Positions 55,876 through 64,000 of a stretch of 64,000 bases of DNA are shown piece after piece. Position numbers and translations under genes: made by a program. The stretch is from Shewanella carassii (GTDB lineage: Bacteria; Pseudomonadota; Gammaproteobacteria; Enterobacterales; Shewanellaceae). Under the pieces are notes generated by a model. It saw nothing but the letters and a program-made list of their open reading frames with translations, was not told where the DNA came from and did not search any database. Within the stretch, counting starts at the first letter, position 1, and the number at the start of each line of letters is the position of its first letter. The DNA lies in assembly GCF_002777975.1 (NCBI RefSeq), contig NZ_NGVS01000014.1:319973-383972 (forward strand). Direction: 5' to 3'.

Positions 55876-55876
55876 G

Positions 55877-58048
55877 TTACTTGCCTCCTGCCATCAGCCC
55901 TTGGTTGAGCTTTTCAAGCACTTGGTTTTTCGGGCCATCGGCAATAATATGGCCCTTATCCATCACTATGATACGGTCCACTAAGTTCAGCAAGTGCATT
56001 TTGTGAGTGATAATGATCAGGGTTCTATCACGGCTGACATTATGCATAGAACGCATAAATTGCTTCTCGGCCCTGGCATCCAAACTGGCTGTGGGCTCAT
56101 CCATTAACAGCACCGGCGGGTCATTGAGAATGGCTCTGGCTAAGGCCACTATTTGCCGCTGGCCTCGGGATAGAGAATGTCCGCCTTCACCTACTTGTTG
56201 ATCCAAGCCTTCTGATTCCATATCGGTAAACAGATTGACTCCTGAGAGTTGTACGGCTCGGATCAATTGATGCTCGGTGACCTGACGGGTACCGAAGAGA
56301 ATATTGTCCCTGACTGAACCGTGGAACAGGGTGACATCCTGTGGCAGATAGCCGAAGTTACGGCGTAGATCGCTCGGGTGGATCTGGGCGCTGTCTATGC
56401 CATCGTACCTCAGGCTACCATTGCTGGGTTTGAACAGTCCGATAAGTAGTTTGGCCAAGGTACTCTTGCCACTGCCGTTGCGGCCTATGATGGCGATACG
56501 TTCACCAGGGTTAATTCGCAACGAAAAGGGATTTAAAACCGTTTTTTCTGAACTTGGGTAACTGAAACTGAGATTATCGGCCTCAATCTTGCCCATCAGA
56601 CGCTGTTTGCTGACCAGGTGACCTTTGTTTTCAAATTCATCTTCTTGGGTCATGATCTGATCCAGCTGTCTCAACGCGCTGGCAGTTTGGTTGGCTCGGG
56701 TCATTAAATTAGCCAGCTGTGCCATAGGTGCAACGGCCCTGCTGGCAAGCATCACAGCGGCAATGATCCCACCCATGGATATATCATTATCGGCAACCCG
56801 GTAGACCCCGAGAATGACCACACTGACAACGGTTAGTTGCACCACAAAGTTGGCGACATTGGCTACGGAGTTGGAAAGCTTTTTCGAGCGCAGCTGCCAG
56901 TTGGCTGTGTGACCTATCATCTGCTGCCAGGCTTTTTGTACCAGGCCTTCCGCTCCGTATGACTTGATGGACTCCAGAGAGGCGAGACTCTCAATCAAAT
57001 GGCCGTGCTTGAGGCTGGCAAATTTATTGCTTTCCTCAATGGCTGTCTTGAGCCTGGGTTGAACAATTAAGGTATAGCCGATGATGATGAGGCTAGCGAC
57101 AAGGGGGATCAACGCCAGATCGCCAGCAACCAGATAGATGATCAACACAAACAACAATGCAAAGGGCAGATCGACCAGCGTGGTTATTGTTGCCGAGGTG
57201 AGGATCTCCCTGATGCTGTCAAACTCACCTAACTGACGCGCCATGCCACCAATACTGGGAGAACGGTTTTCCAGAGGAATACCTATCGCCTTATAGAACA
57301 GGCGCGAGGACACTATGATATCGACTTTCTTACCGGCAATGTCGATCAGATAACTTCTCAGCTGTCTCATGACCAAGTCAAATAGGTAAGCAATACCGGC
57401 TCCGATAGCCAGAACCCACAGTGATTCGAATGCCAGGTTGGGCACCACTTTATCGTAGACGTTCATGATAAACAGCGGTGAAACCAGCGCGAATAGATTC
57501 ACCAGAATTGAGGCTATCAGGGCATCACGATAAATGGGGGCCGAGTCTTTAATGGTTTGCAGTAGCCAGTGTTTACTGTGGTCATGATGATAAACATCAA
57601 ACCCCATATCGCCACGGTACTGTTGTTTTACCAGAAACAGATAGCCTACATAGAGGGTTTCCAACTCTTCTATAGATAGGCGTTGTTCACCGCCGGTCTC
57701 AGGTAATTGGATCACCGCATGTTGTTGCTCCAGATCCAGCTCGCGTAGGATGCAAGCCTTCTTGTCTTTCAAGAGTAAAATACAGGGTAACTGAATGGCA
57801 GTAACCTGATTCAGACCTTTACGGGAAAGTTTTGCCGTCAGACCAGCTCTGGCTGCGGCTTGTGGTACCAGTTCCGGAGATAAAACTGCAGAAGACAGAG
57901 GAAGACCCGCTGCCAAAGACTCACTGGAACAGGGGCAGCCAAAGTACTCTGTCAATAGAACCAGACTATCGAGCAGGGGATCAACCGTGACTCGCTGAGA
58001 AGCCGAAATGGTCCATTGCTCAGGTTTAGGAGAAGCGGATGCGGTCAC
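55877..58048 (-). CDS. rtxB: LapB/RtxB-type type I secretion ABC transporter
   Basis: 723 residues starting with GTG at 58048; AAGGAT lies upstream and no other start is near. The N-terminal C39-like domain (about 15-140) has no catalytic Cys-His pair, so it is a docking domain and not a double-Gly peptidase. About six helices (165-440) and a nucleotide-binding domain (485-720) follow, with Walker A GRNGSGKST, signature LSRGQRQ, Walker B VLLMDEPTASLD and the H-loop ITHK. It exports BpfA and is 102 bp downstream of the bpfA stop, across a strong hairpin. Confidence 0.95.
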   Translation of the reverse strand: MTASASPKPEQWTISASQRVTVDPLLDSLVLLTEYFGCPCSSESLAAGLPLSSAVLSPELVPQAAARAGLTAKLSRKGLNQVTAIQLPCILLLKDKKACILRELDLEQQHAVIQLPETGGEQRLSIEELETLYVGYLFLVKQQYRGDMGFDVYHHDHSKHWLLQTIKDSAPIYRDALIASILVNLFALVSPLFIMNVYDKVVPNLAFESLWVLAIGAGIAYLFDLVMRQLRSYLIDIAGKKVDIIVSSRLFYKAIGIPLENRSPSIGGMARQLGEFDSIREILTSATITTLVDLPFALLFVLIIYLVAGDLALIPLVASLIIIGYTLIVQPRLKTAIEESNKFASLKHGHLIESLASLESIKSYGAEGLVQKAWQQMIGHTANWQLRSKKLSNSVANVANFVVQLTVVSVVILGVYRVADNDISMGGIIAAVMLASRAVAPMAQLANLMTRANQTASALRQLDQIMTQEDEFENKGHLVSKQRLMGKIEADNLSFSYPSSEKTVLNPFSLRINPGERIAIIGRNGSGKSTLAKLLIGLFKPSNGSLRYDGIDSAQIHPSDLRRNFGYLPQDVTLFHGSVRDNILFGTRQVTEHQLIRAVQLSGVNLFTDMESEGLDQQVGEGGHSLSRGQRQIVALARAILNDPPVLLMDEPTASLDARAEKQFMRSMHNVSRDRTLIIITHKMHLLNLVDRIIVMDKGHIIADGPKNQVLEKLNQGLMAGGK

Positions 58049-58097
58049 AGAACAACTTATCCTTCCGTTTTATATCATTAATTCTAGTATCAGCCAT

Positions 58098-58132
58098 GGC
58101 AGCCCATATTGCGAATTGCAATATGGGCTGCC
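58098..58132 (-). other. Strong hairpin between bpfA and the secretion genes
   Basis: A perfect 15-bp stem (GGCAGCCCATATTGC and its complement) with a 5-nt loop lies 18 bp after the bpfA stop. On the minus strand it is followed by ATGGCTGAT, with no U-run. It may protect the bpfA 3' end or partly terminate so that the secretion genes are expressed at a different level. Confidence 0.6.
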
Positions 58133-58150
58133 ATTCAAACCACCGGACTT

Positions 58151-61100
58151 TTAGATTACTGAGTCCAGTGTTTTAGGCTCTTCCAGCCCAGAAGAGCTAC
58201 TTTGGCTGACGTAAGACGCACTGGGATTGGCCGATTGAGTCTCGACAATCAGTGGGCTATCACTGCTGTTACTTCCCAGCAGGCCATTAATGATGTCACT
58301 TTCATCACTGCCATAAGTGGCGAATAGGTCAACGCCATCGAGCACTATATGCTGATCAAATTCACCATTGAGATCCACATCGATAGAGATGGTGGTATTA
58401 CCATCTTCGACGCTGAACTGGAAATATTGCTCCAGTGAGTTGTGCTCTTCACCCAACAGCAGATCGCTGAGATCCAGCTTATCTTTGTTAACTTCAAAGT
58501 CAGTGATATGGTCAGTGCCGGTTTCGCCTGCTTTCCAGCTGAAGGTATCTACGCCTTGGCCACCTGTGAGCCAATCATCACCATTGCCGCCAACCAGCAG
58601 GTCGTTGCCATTACCACCGAACAGCATGTCATTACCATTGTCGCCGTAGAGTTCATCATTACCGCCTTGGCCAAAGAGGATATCGCTGCCCTCGCCGCCG
58701 CGGATGATGTCACCCATATCATTAATGCCTGACTTATCAAACAGGTTAGGATGCTCGCTGATAAAATTGTGAATTTCAGCATCGGTTGCATCGCTTTGGC
58801 CCAACTCGCCGGCAATAAAGGCTTTGAGTGCGCTGTAACCCTGGCCCTGAATGCCATCAAAGCGAATCACATCACCGAAGATGATGTCGTTACCCGCACC
58901 GCCATCCAAGGTATCTGAGCCAGGCATATCGGTGATTTCATTGCCGAGAATCGCGTCGGCAAGTTCATCGGCAGAGACATTGGTTTGGACAACTCCATCA
59001 CTGTCAAACTGTTGCAATGTGTCAGTCGAAATATTGTTACCTATACCTATGGCTTGCACAATGACACCATTGCCTGTCAGTAATGGCAGGGCACTTAGGG
59101 CGTTTTGCAATGCCCAGTAATTACCATTGAAGGTGCTTGATATCTCGTAAGTACCGTCTCCTTGCGCCCGAATATCGCCAATATTTTGCGAACTCCAGCC
59201 TCCACGACCTTGGCTCCATTGATAAAGATTTCCGTCGGCATCTATGATTAGTCTCGGCTGTCCTCCGATATTGGCGTAAAACGCCTCACCCAGAGTAAAG
59301 TTATTGACGTTGACCAAGTCATCCAGAGTCTCGCCAGTCTTTCGATTGACTATCGGGTTGGTATCCTCATAGTACTGATAGACAGATGGCGCGCCATCCG
59401 TGATAAAGAATGCCAGATTCTCAGCGTTACTGTTGGCAAGAGCCGTATCGCTGTGGAACCAGTTGGCCGTTGTCTTGATAACATCTTCATAGTTGGTGCC
59501 ACCACCGGTCCAATAATCTCCATCCATGCTATCGATAACGGTTTGGAGCTTACTCAGCGCATCTGGATCTCCCAGGTCGACGCTGACTGACAAATTAGCT
59601 TGAGAGTCGAAATCGGTCAGGAATATGTTAACTGTGCCGGCATTATCTGAATCGGCGCTGGCTTTCAGTGTCTCAAATACTTGAGCCAACTGAAGTTTCA
59701 TCGCCTCCATAGCCGAATTACCAATACTTCCTGAGCTATCGACCATAAAGGCGATATTGTAATCCTGCCCGGGAACCACGACTGAGCCATCCAGGTCGCC
59801 GATAACGATATCTTCGGCGTTACCCAAATTGAGCGTTTGATCGCCTGGGCCCGCTTCAGTGACCTGATAGTTAAATACAGGCACCACAGCGATATTGCCA
59901 CTGTAAGAGTCGCCATCGGCATCGGTTACCGTGACCGCAAAGTCCAGGTCGCCGTCTTCGGTGCCCTGCATCGTCTGGTACTGATAGAAGTCCCAGTGAC
60001 CCGTGCCAGGGGTGAATTCCAGCTTAAAGACCAAGTCGCCCGAGTCTGTTTGACCTAGCAAAGTATTGCCTGAAAGGGTCACTTCAACGGCTTCCCCGCC
60101 GGCGGTCACCAGGGATGTGTCTGTCATACCGGCCAGTGCAAGGCTGCCTTGGCCATCAGCGCCCCATTGGGCCGTTACTTCACCAGAGGCATAGGCGATT
60201 GCTGGGGCGTCGCCTGTGCCAGTGAACTCTAAGGATTTGATGGTGAAGTCACTGTTGTCTCCATGGCTGGGAGCTTTACCGTTGTCGGTTGCCTTGATAA
60301 CTACTCTATCAAAGCCGCCATCTTGCACGTTAAAGTCAGCCGCATAGTCACCGTTGCTTTTATCAGAGCTGAAAGTTTGGCTGGATATCAGTTGGCCATC
60401 ACGCCAGAACTCAACCACACCGCTTTCAAGCTCACCTCCGAAGATGTTGGCAAACTCTATCTTCATGCCGAACGCCAGGGTATTGGGGTCCAGATCTATG
60501 ATGATCTCTTCAGAAACCCCAGTGCCATCGGCAAATTCCCGGAAATCTATTTCGTTATCTATGTTGTGGTATGGCGAGCCAACACTGGCAACCCCTATGC
60601 CTGAACTACTGCTGTTAATGTTTGCAGAGGTCAGAGTGTGATCGGTAGATGAGGTGAAACCTCTGGCCGTGATGGTGAAACCATCAAAGTTCAGTTGCCC
60701 TGTATCATCAGTGTCACCGGTCAGATTGAAGGCACCGACCAGGGTGCCCGGGATATCGGTTGTCGTAGCCGTTACCGGTGCAGTATCCGGCATATAAGGC
60801 GCATCATCTTCAACGCTGACCACGAAGCTGCCGGAGACAGTACCGCCATTGCCGTCATTGACACTGATACCAAATGTCAGATCTTTAACATCTTCAATGC
60901 TGGTATCTGGGTGATCTATTGGTCCCAACAGATTGACCTGATAGTCCCAATCACCACTGCCATTACCCGCTGGCGGTGTCAGTACCACAGTCATTACTGC
61001 AAGGTTACCTACAGAGCCTGTCAGGGTGTGAGTCGCAGCGTCCCACTGCCAGGTAACAGTCTGGCCACCTGAGGTGATACCGCTTGGTGGTGTCAGGCTA

Positions 61101-64000
61101 ACAGTTAGTGCATCACCATCCACATCCTGAAGTTGGATAGTGCCATTTGCAGTGGTACTGTCAGTGGTATCGCTGCTGCCGTTTGAATCCGGTAGGCCAT
61201 TGGTCAAGCCTTCCTCAGAGACAACGGCATTGGTTGTGGTAACGATAATCGGAGCGTCGTTGACACTGTTGACCTCGATAGTCAGGGTCGCAGTATCACC
61301 ATTGTTGGTCACATAGGTGATAACGGGCACAGTACCGTTCCAGTTGGCTTCCGGAGTGAAGGTATAACTACCATTCAGGTTGATAACCAGAGTGCCACCT
61401 TCAACCGAGACTTCTTCTCCTGCGCTGTAGACTTGGCTATCCCCGGCTACAGTAAAGCTCGCCAACTCAAGGTCTTGGCCATTGTTTAGTTCACCTGTGT
61501 CATTGTCAAAAATGTTGCCGCTTGCCAGCTGATCTTCATTGATTTCCTGGTAATCATCCACAGCAGCCGTGTACTTCTCGACTTTAACATCCAGAGTCGA
61601 TACAGCGGTTTGGTTGCTGTTATCTGTACCAACAATCTCAATACCTGAAATCTTCAGCGAGTCGACATCTATACTATGAGGCAGATTCCCTATCAGCTCG
61701 GCGTTGACTATGATATTGCCTTCACTGCCAGCCGCTATGGCAGACCAATCCAGGCTTATCTTCAATACATCTTTGTTGGGGCCATTACCCGGCATTGAAG
61801 CTATCAGATACTCACCCTCAAGGCGCCAGCTCAATGGGAAGTTTTCTCTTATCCCTTCCACTGTAATACCGCTGAAGTCACCATTTTGATAGTTGAAGCC
61901 GAAGTCTGAAAGTTCACTGTCACCAGCCTTGAAGCGCAGTGACTGTTGATCTGTATCCAGGTTGTCATCCTGCAAACCAAATTCATCCAGACTGGCCAGA
62001 GCATAGGAGGTAATAGCGACTGGAGCGCCTCCTGGAGCATCCAGGTGAATATCCAGATTGCCGTTGGTTTGATCGCCATCACTGTCAGTGACCACTACGC
62101 CAAAGTCCAGATCCAGAGGCTCTGTGGAGCTGACGATTTCCTGAGCGGTTGTGCCGGTTAGTTGGAATTTGGCACCGTCAGGCGTTACAGCACTCAGCTC
62201 GATATAGGCGATAGCGCCCAAATCACTGATAACTTCGTTGGGGCCGATTTCGCCTTCACCCAGCAGTTGACCGTTGGCGTCATAGGCCTTGTAGTGCACC
62301 AGCACAGGGTCGTTATTACCGACGTTGAAGTTAAAGCTGGCACTGGCTACTGTGTCTGCATAGTCAACGATAAGGGTCTCACCACCGGAAACCCAAGGGT
62401 TAGCCACCCCAAAGCCGTTGTCTGTACCATTGACATCGGCCAAGTCTCCGTTGCCATCGCGGCCATAAAGCGTGAAGGCAACTTCGGCATCAGAGGGCAC
62501 TTTGCTTGGATCGTTGTATATGTTGTAGGCACCGGTAGCGTTGTCATAAGTGACATACACGGTACCGCTGATGCCTCCTTTACCTCCGTCCAACGCGCCA
62601 ATGTCTATCTCTTCCAGCTTGTCTATGCTCTGCAATATATCCAGCTGATAGCTGTCGCTGTTTGGATCTGTGTTGAGGGTAAAGATCAGCGTCTGATCAG
62701 GGTTAGAGGCATCATAGGCCGTAGCAGGGCTTTCATTGCTTGTATAAGCGAACAGTTGATCCGGGTTGTTTGGATCGACAAAGAAGAAGACTGTTTTGCC
62801 TCCGGCCGTGATATCAGAAGCACCAAAGTAGGTTTGAGAACCGGCATCCCAGCCGTTTACGTTGCTGCTGAGATCGGCACTATAGTCTTTATCTGCTCCT
62901 GATGTGTTCATGACCCCAGTATAGGTGCCAACAGTGTTGACCCCATCCAAGATAGGTTCAACATCGACAACAGGTGAGTCGTCTTCAACTGTAACCTGGA
63001 ATGAACTTGAGTCTGTTGCTCCTGAACCATCGGCAACATCAATGCCAAAGTTCAAATTGAGCACATCTTCAACATTGGCTACAGGATGATCCAGTGGAGC
63101 ATGCAGTGTGACCTCATAACCCCAAGTACCACTGCTGTTACCCGCAGGAGCCGTGAGCGATATGGTCATCACCACAGTAGAACCGGCTGAGCCTGTCAGG
63201 GTTTGAGTACTGGCATCCCAACTCCAGGTAACATCAACGCCTCCTGACGTGATACCGACAGGGCCACTAAGCGTAACTTCCAGCTCATCGTTGTCAGGAT
63301 CTTGCAGCTCAATGGTACCGTTGGCTATCACTGCATCTGTTGTATCTGTGTCGCCGACTTCATCCGGCGCACCATCGTTCAGCCCCTCTTCAGATACGGC
63401 AACATTGGTGATGTTACCTATGCTTGGTGGGTTCTGGGCATCAAGAATGGTGGTGTCGGCGCTGTTGTTGCTGCCTATCTCCAGTTGTTCAAGGCTATTA
63501 TCAACGTCAGTAACAGCGCTAATGACGACGCTTAGATTTTCGCTGTCTTCATAATCACCATCGTTAATGGTATTAACAGTAAAGCTTTGCTGGCTATCAC
63601 CGGTAATGGTCACGCTTGGAGGTAAATTATCAACATCTGCCGCAGATGCGGTACCACCCCAATCAAGCGCAACGCTAACCGAAGCGCCACTAGGAAGGGT
63701 TACCGGGTTACCGTTGGCATCGACCAAAGTCACTGTATAAGTGATTTCATTACCTTCAGCGACACTGGATTTGTCTACGCTGATCTGGGCAAAAACTGTG
63801 TCGGTAGTGTCATTTACCAGTGTGGAAGCTGTGTCACTGGTATCCAGGTTTTCAAAATTACCACCTTGTGCATTATCTATACCTACGGTCAGAGTTTCCG
63901 CATCAACAAATACATCATCGCTGGGTGCAGCAACGGTGACGGTGCCGGAGGTTTGACCGGCGGCAATGGTGATGCTGGCGCCGTTGGACAGGGTCAGTAC
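58151..64000 (-). CDS. bpfA: BpfA, giant RTX-type biofilm adhesin (C-terminal ~1950 residues; 5' end outside window)
   Basis: The frame is open through the window edge; a GTG at 63733 is internal, since the codons above it continue the same repeat pattern (SVDKSSVAEGNEITYTV). Visible from N to C: acidic Ig-like/T1SS-143 repeats, a VWA domain with the metal site MVDSSGSIG (near 59740) running to about 59010, RTX nonapeptides (GGAGNDIIFGD, then GGNGNDLL and relatives) and a C-terminal secretion region ending near TLDSVI. It is exported by the type I system encoded downstream and held in the outer membrane until BpfG cuts its N-terminal region, which is not visible here. It has few Cys and is rich in Asp, Asn and Thr. 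Confidence 0.93.
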   Translation of the reverse strand, partial: VLTLSNGASITIAAGQTSGTVTVAAPSDDVFVDAETLTVGIDNAQGGNFENLDTSDTASTLVNDTTDTVFAQISVDKSSVAEGNEITYTVTLVDANGNPVTLPSGASVSVALDWGGTASAADVDNLPPSVTITGDSQQSFTVNTINDGDYEDSENLSVVISAVTDVDNSLEQLEIGSNNSADTTILDAQNPPSIGNITNVAVSEEGLNDGAPDEVGDTDTTDAVIANGTIELQDPDNDELEVTLSGPVGITSGGVDVTWSWDASTQTLTGSAGSTVVMTISLTAPAGNSSGTWGYEVTLHAPLDHPVANVEDVLNLNFGIDVADGSGATDSSSFQVTVEDDSPVVDVEPILDGVNTVGTYTGVMNTSGADKDYSADLSSNVNGWDAGSQTYFGASDITAGGKTVFFFVDPNNPDQLFAYTSNESPATAYDASNPDQTLIFTLNTDPNSDSYQLDILQSIDKLEEIDIGALDGGKGGISGTVYVTYDNATGAYNIYNDPSKVPSDAEVAFTLYGRDGNGDLADVNGTDNGFGVANPWVSGGETLIVDYADTVASASFNFNVGNNDPVLVHYKAYDANGQLLGEGEIGPNEVISDLGAIAYIELSAVTPDGAKFQLTGTTAQEIVSSTEPLDLDFGVVVTDSDGDQTNGNLDIHLDAPGGAPVAITSYALASLDEFGLQDDNLDTDQQSLRFKAGDSELSDFGFNYQNGDFSGITVEGIRENFPLSWRLEGEYLIASMPGNGPNKDVLKISLDWSAIAAGSEGNIIVNAELIGNLPHSIDVDSLKISGIEIVGTDNSNQTAVSTLDVKVEKYTAAVDDYQEINEDQLASGNIFDNDTGELNNGQDLELASFTVAGDSQVYSAGEEVSVEGGTLVINLNGSYTFTPEANWNGTVPVITYVTNNGDTATLTIEVNSVNDAPIIVTTTNAVVSEEGLTNGLPDSNGSSDTTDSTTANGTIQLQDVDGDALTVSLTPPSGITSGGQTVTWQWDAATHTLTGSVGNLAVMTVVLTPPAGNGSGDWDYQVNLLGPIDHPDTSIEDVKDLTFGISVNDGNGGTVSGSFVVSVEDDAPYMPDTAPVTATTTDIPGTLVGAFNLTGDTDDTGQLNFDGFTITARGFTSSTDHTLTSANINSSSSGIGVASVGSPYHNIDNEIDFREFADGTGVSEEIIIDLDPNTLAFGMKIEFANIFGGELESGVVEFWRDGQLISSQTFSSDKSNGDYAADFNVQDGGFDRVVIKATDNGKAPSHGDNSDFTIKSLEFTGTGDAPAIAYASGEVTAQWGADGQGSLALAGMTDTSLVTAGGEAVEVTLSGNTLLGQTDSGDLVFKLEFTPGTGHWDFYQYQTMQGTEDGDLDFAVTVTDADGDSYSGNIAVVPVFNYQVTEAGPGDQTLNLGNAEDIVIGDLDGSVVVPGQDYNIAFMVDSSGSIGNSAMEAMKLQLAQVFETLKASADSDNAGTVNIFLTDFDSQANLSVSVDLGDPDALSKLQTVIDSMDGDYWTGGGTNYEDVIKTTANWFHSDTALANSNAENLAFFITDGAPSVYQYYEDTNPIVNRKTGETLDDLVNVNNFTLGEAFYANIGGQPRLIIDADGNLYQWSQGRGGWSSQNIGDIRAQGDGTYEISSTFNGNYWALQNALSALPLLTGNGVIVQAIGIGNNISTDTLQQFDSDGVVQTNVSADELADAILGNEITDMPGSDTLDGGAGNDIIFGDVIRFDGIQGQGYSALKAFIAGELGQSDATDAEIHNFISEHPNLFDKSGINDMGDIIRGGEGSDILFGQGGNDELYGDNGNDMLFGGNGNDLLVGGNGDDWLTGGQGVDTFSWKAGETGTDHITDFEVNKDKLDLSDLLLGEEHNSLEQYFQFSVEDGNTTISIDVDLNGEFDQHIVLDGVDLFATYGSDESDIINGLLGSNSSDSPLIVETQSANPSASYVSQSSSSGLEEPKTLDSVI
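58550..58911 (-). repeat. RTX calcium-binding nonapeptide block in bpfA
   Basis: Glycine/aspartate repeats of the form GGxGxDxLx lie in two groups: one at about 58874-58911 (GGAGNDIIFGD) and a run of about six at 58550-58700. They mark the calcium-folded C-terminal part of type I secreted proteins. Confidence 0.85.
60797..61224 (-). repeat. T1SS-143-type repeat, downstream copy in bpfA
   Basis: About 143 residues from VSEEGL to VEDDAP. The core TTANGTIQLQDVDGD, ITSGGQTVTWQWD and TLTGSVGN matches the upstream copy at 62972-63400 over its whole length. Confidence 0.8.
62972..63400 (-). repeat. T1SS-143-type repeat, upstream copy in bpfA
   Basis: About 143 residues from VSEEGL to VEDDSP, with DAVIANGTIELQDPDND, ITSGGVDVTWSWD and TLTGSAGS. 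The second copy lies some 1.75 kb further along the gene, with other Ig-like or cadherin-like segments between. Confidence 0.8.

Noticed and set aside
62162..62902. Open frame of about 246 codons opposite bpfA
   Set aside because: It mirrors the repeat structure of the adhesin and has no independent features.
1..64000. CRISPR arrays, prophage genes or complete insertion sequences
   Set aside because: No regularly spaced short repeats, integrase, phage structural genes or transposase were seen.

Overview
The window looks like a chromosomal segment of a marine gammaproteobacterium of the genus Shewanella. Pointers are the contiguous c-di-GMP-controlled adhesin locus (bpfA, type I secretion genes, OmpA-like gene, bpfG, bpfD), the ilvY/ilvC/ilvLGMDA block, a periplasmic tetraheme cytochrome paired with a flavoprotein, and the proteobacterial rep, ubiK, comM and creD genes. 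No phage, CRISPR array or complete insertion sequence is visible.

Positions 1-24912 are accessory metabolism. After the tail of a TonB-dependent receptor and a periplasmic redoxin comes a complete anaerobic carnitine locus. On the minus strand, an outer-membrane porin is followed by caiT, caiA, caiB, caiC, caiD, caiE and an added HSL-type esterase. Divergent from it, on the plus strand, lie fixA, fixB, fixC, fixX and a yaaU-like transporter. CaiT and the porin should import carnitine or crotonobetaine and export gamma-butyrobetaine; CaiC and CaiB make and exchange the CoA thioesters; CaiD and CaiA hydrate and reduce them; FixABCX feeds electrons to CaiA. A glyoxalase II-like hydrolase and a second CaiA paralogue follow. 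Then comes a compact unit that looks like an uncharacterised respiratory system: a Tat-exported flavoprotein of the fumarate/urocanate reductase family, a separate tetraheme cytochrome c and a porin, with a divergent PhnD-domain histidine kinase and a LuxR-type response regulator.

Positions 24917-46211 are mostly housekeeping: a lipoprotein, comM, a small secreted protein, a solute-binding protein, paeA, ilvY and ilvC (divergent), the ilvLGMDA operon with a readable leader peptide and attenuator, a class V aminotransferase, a PgpB-like phosphatase, creD, an outer-membrane protein, ubiK and rep. A 264-bp element with 19-bp terminal inverted repeats sits between ubiK and rep.

Positions 46239-64000 concern c-di-GMP and adhesion. 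A GAF-GAF-GGDEF protein with a degenerate EAL domain is followed by an Arg-His-Pro-(degenerate Pro)-Pro tRNA cluster and by the minus-strand adhesin locus. In that locus BpfD (degenerate GGDEF/EAL receptor) should sequester the periplasmic protease BpfG, which releases the giant RTX adhesin BpfA; the secretion genes and an OmpA-like lipoprotein lie between. The 5' part of bpfA lies outside the window.
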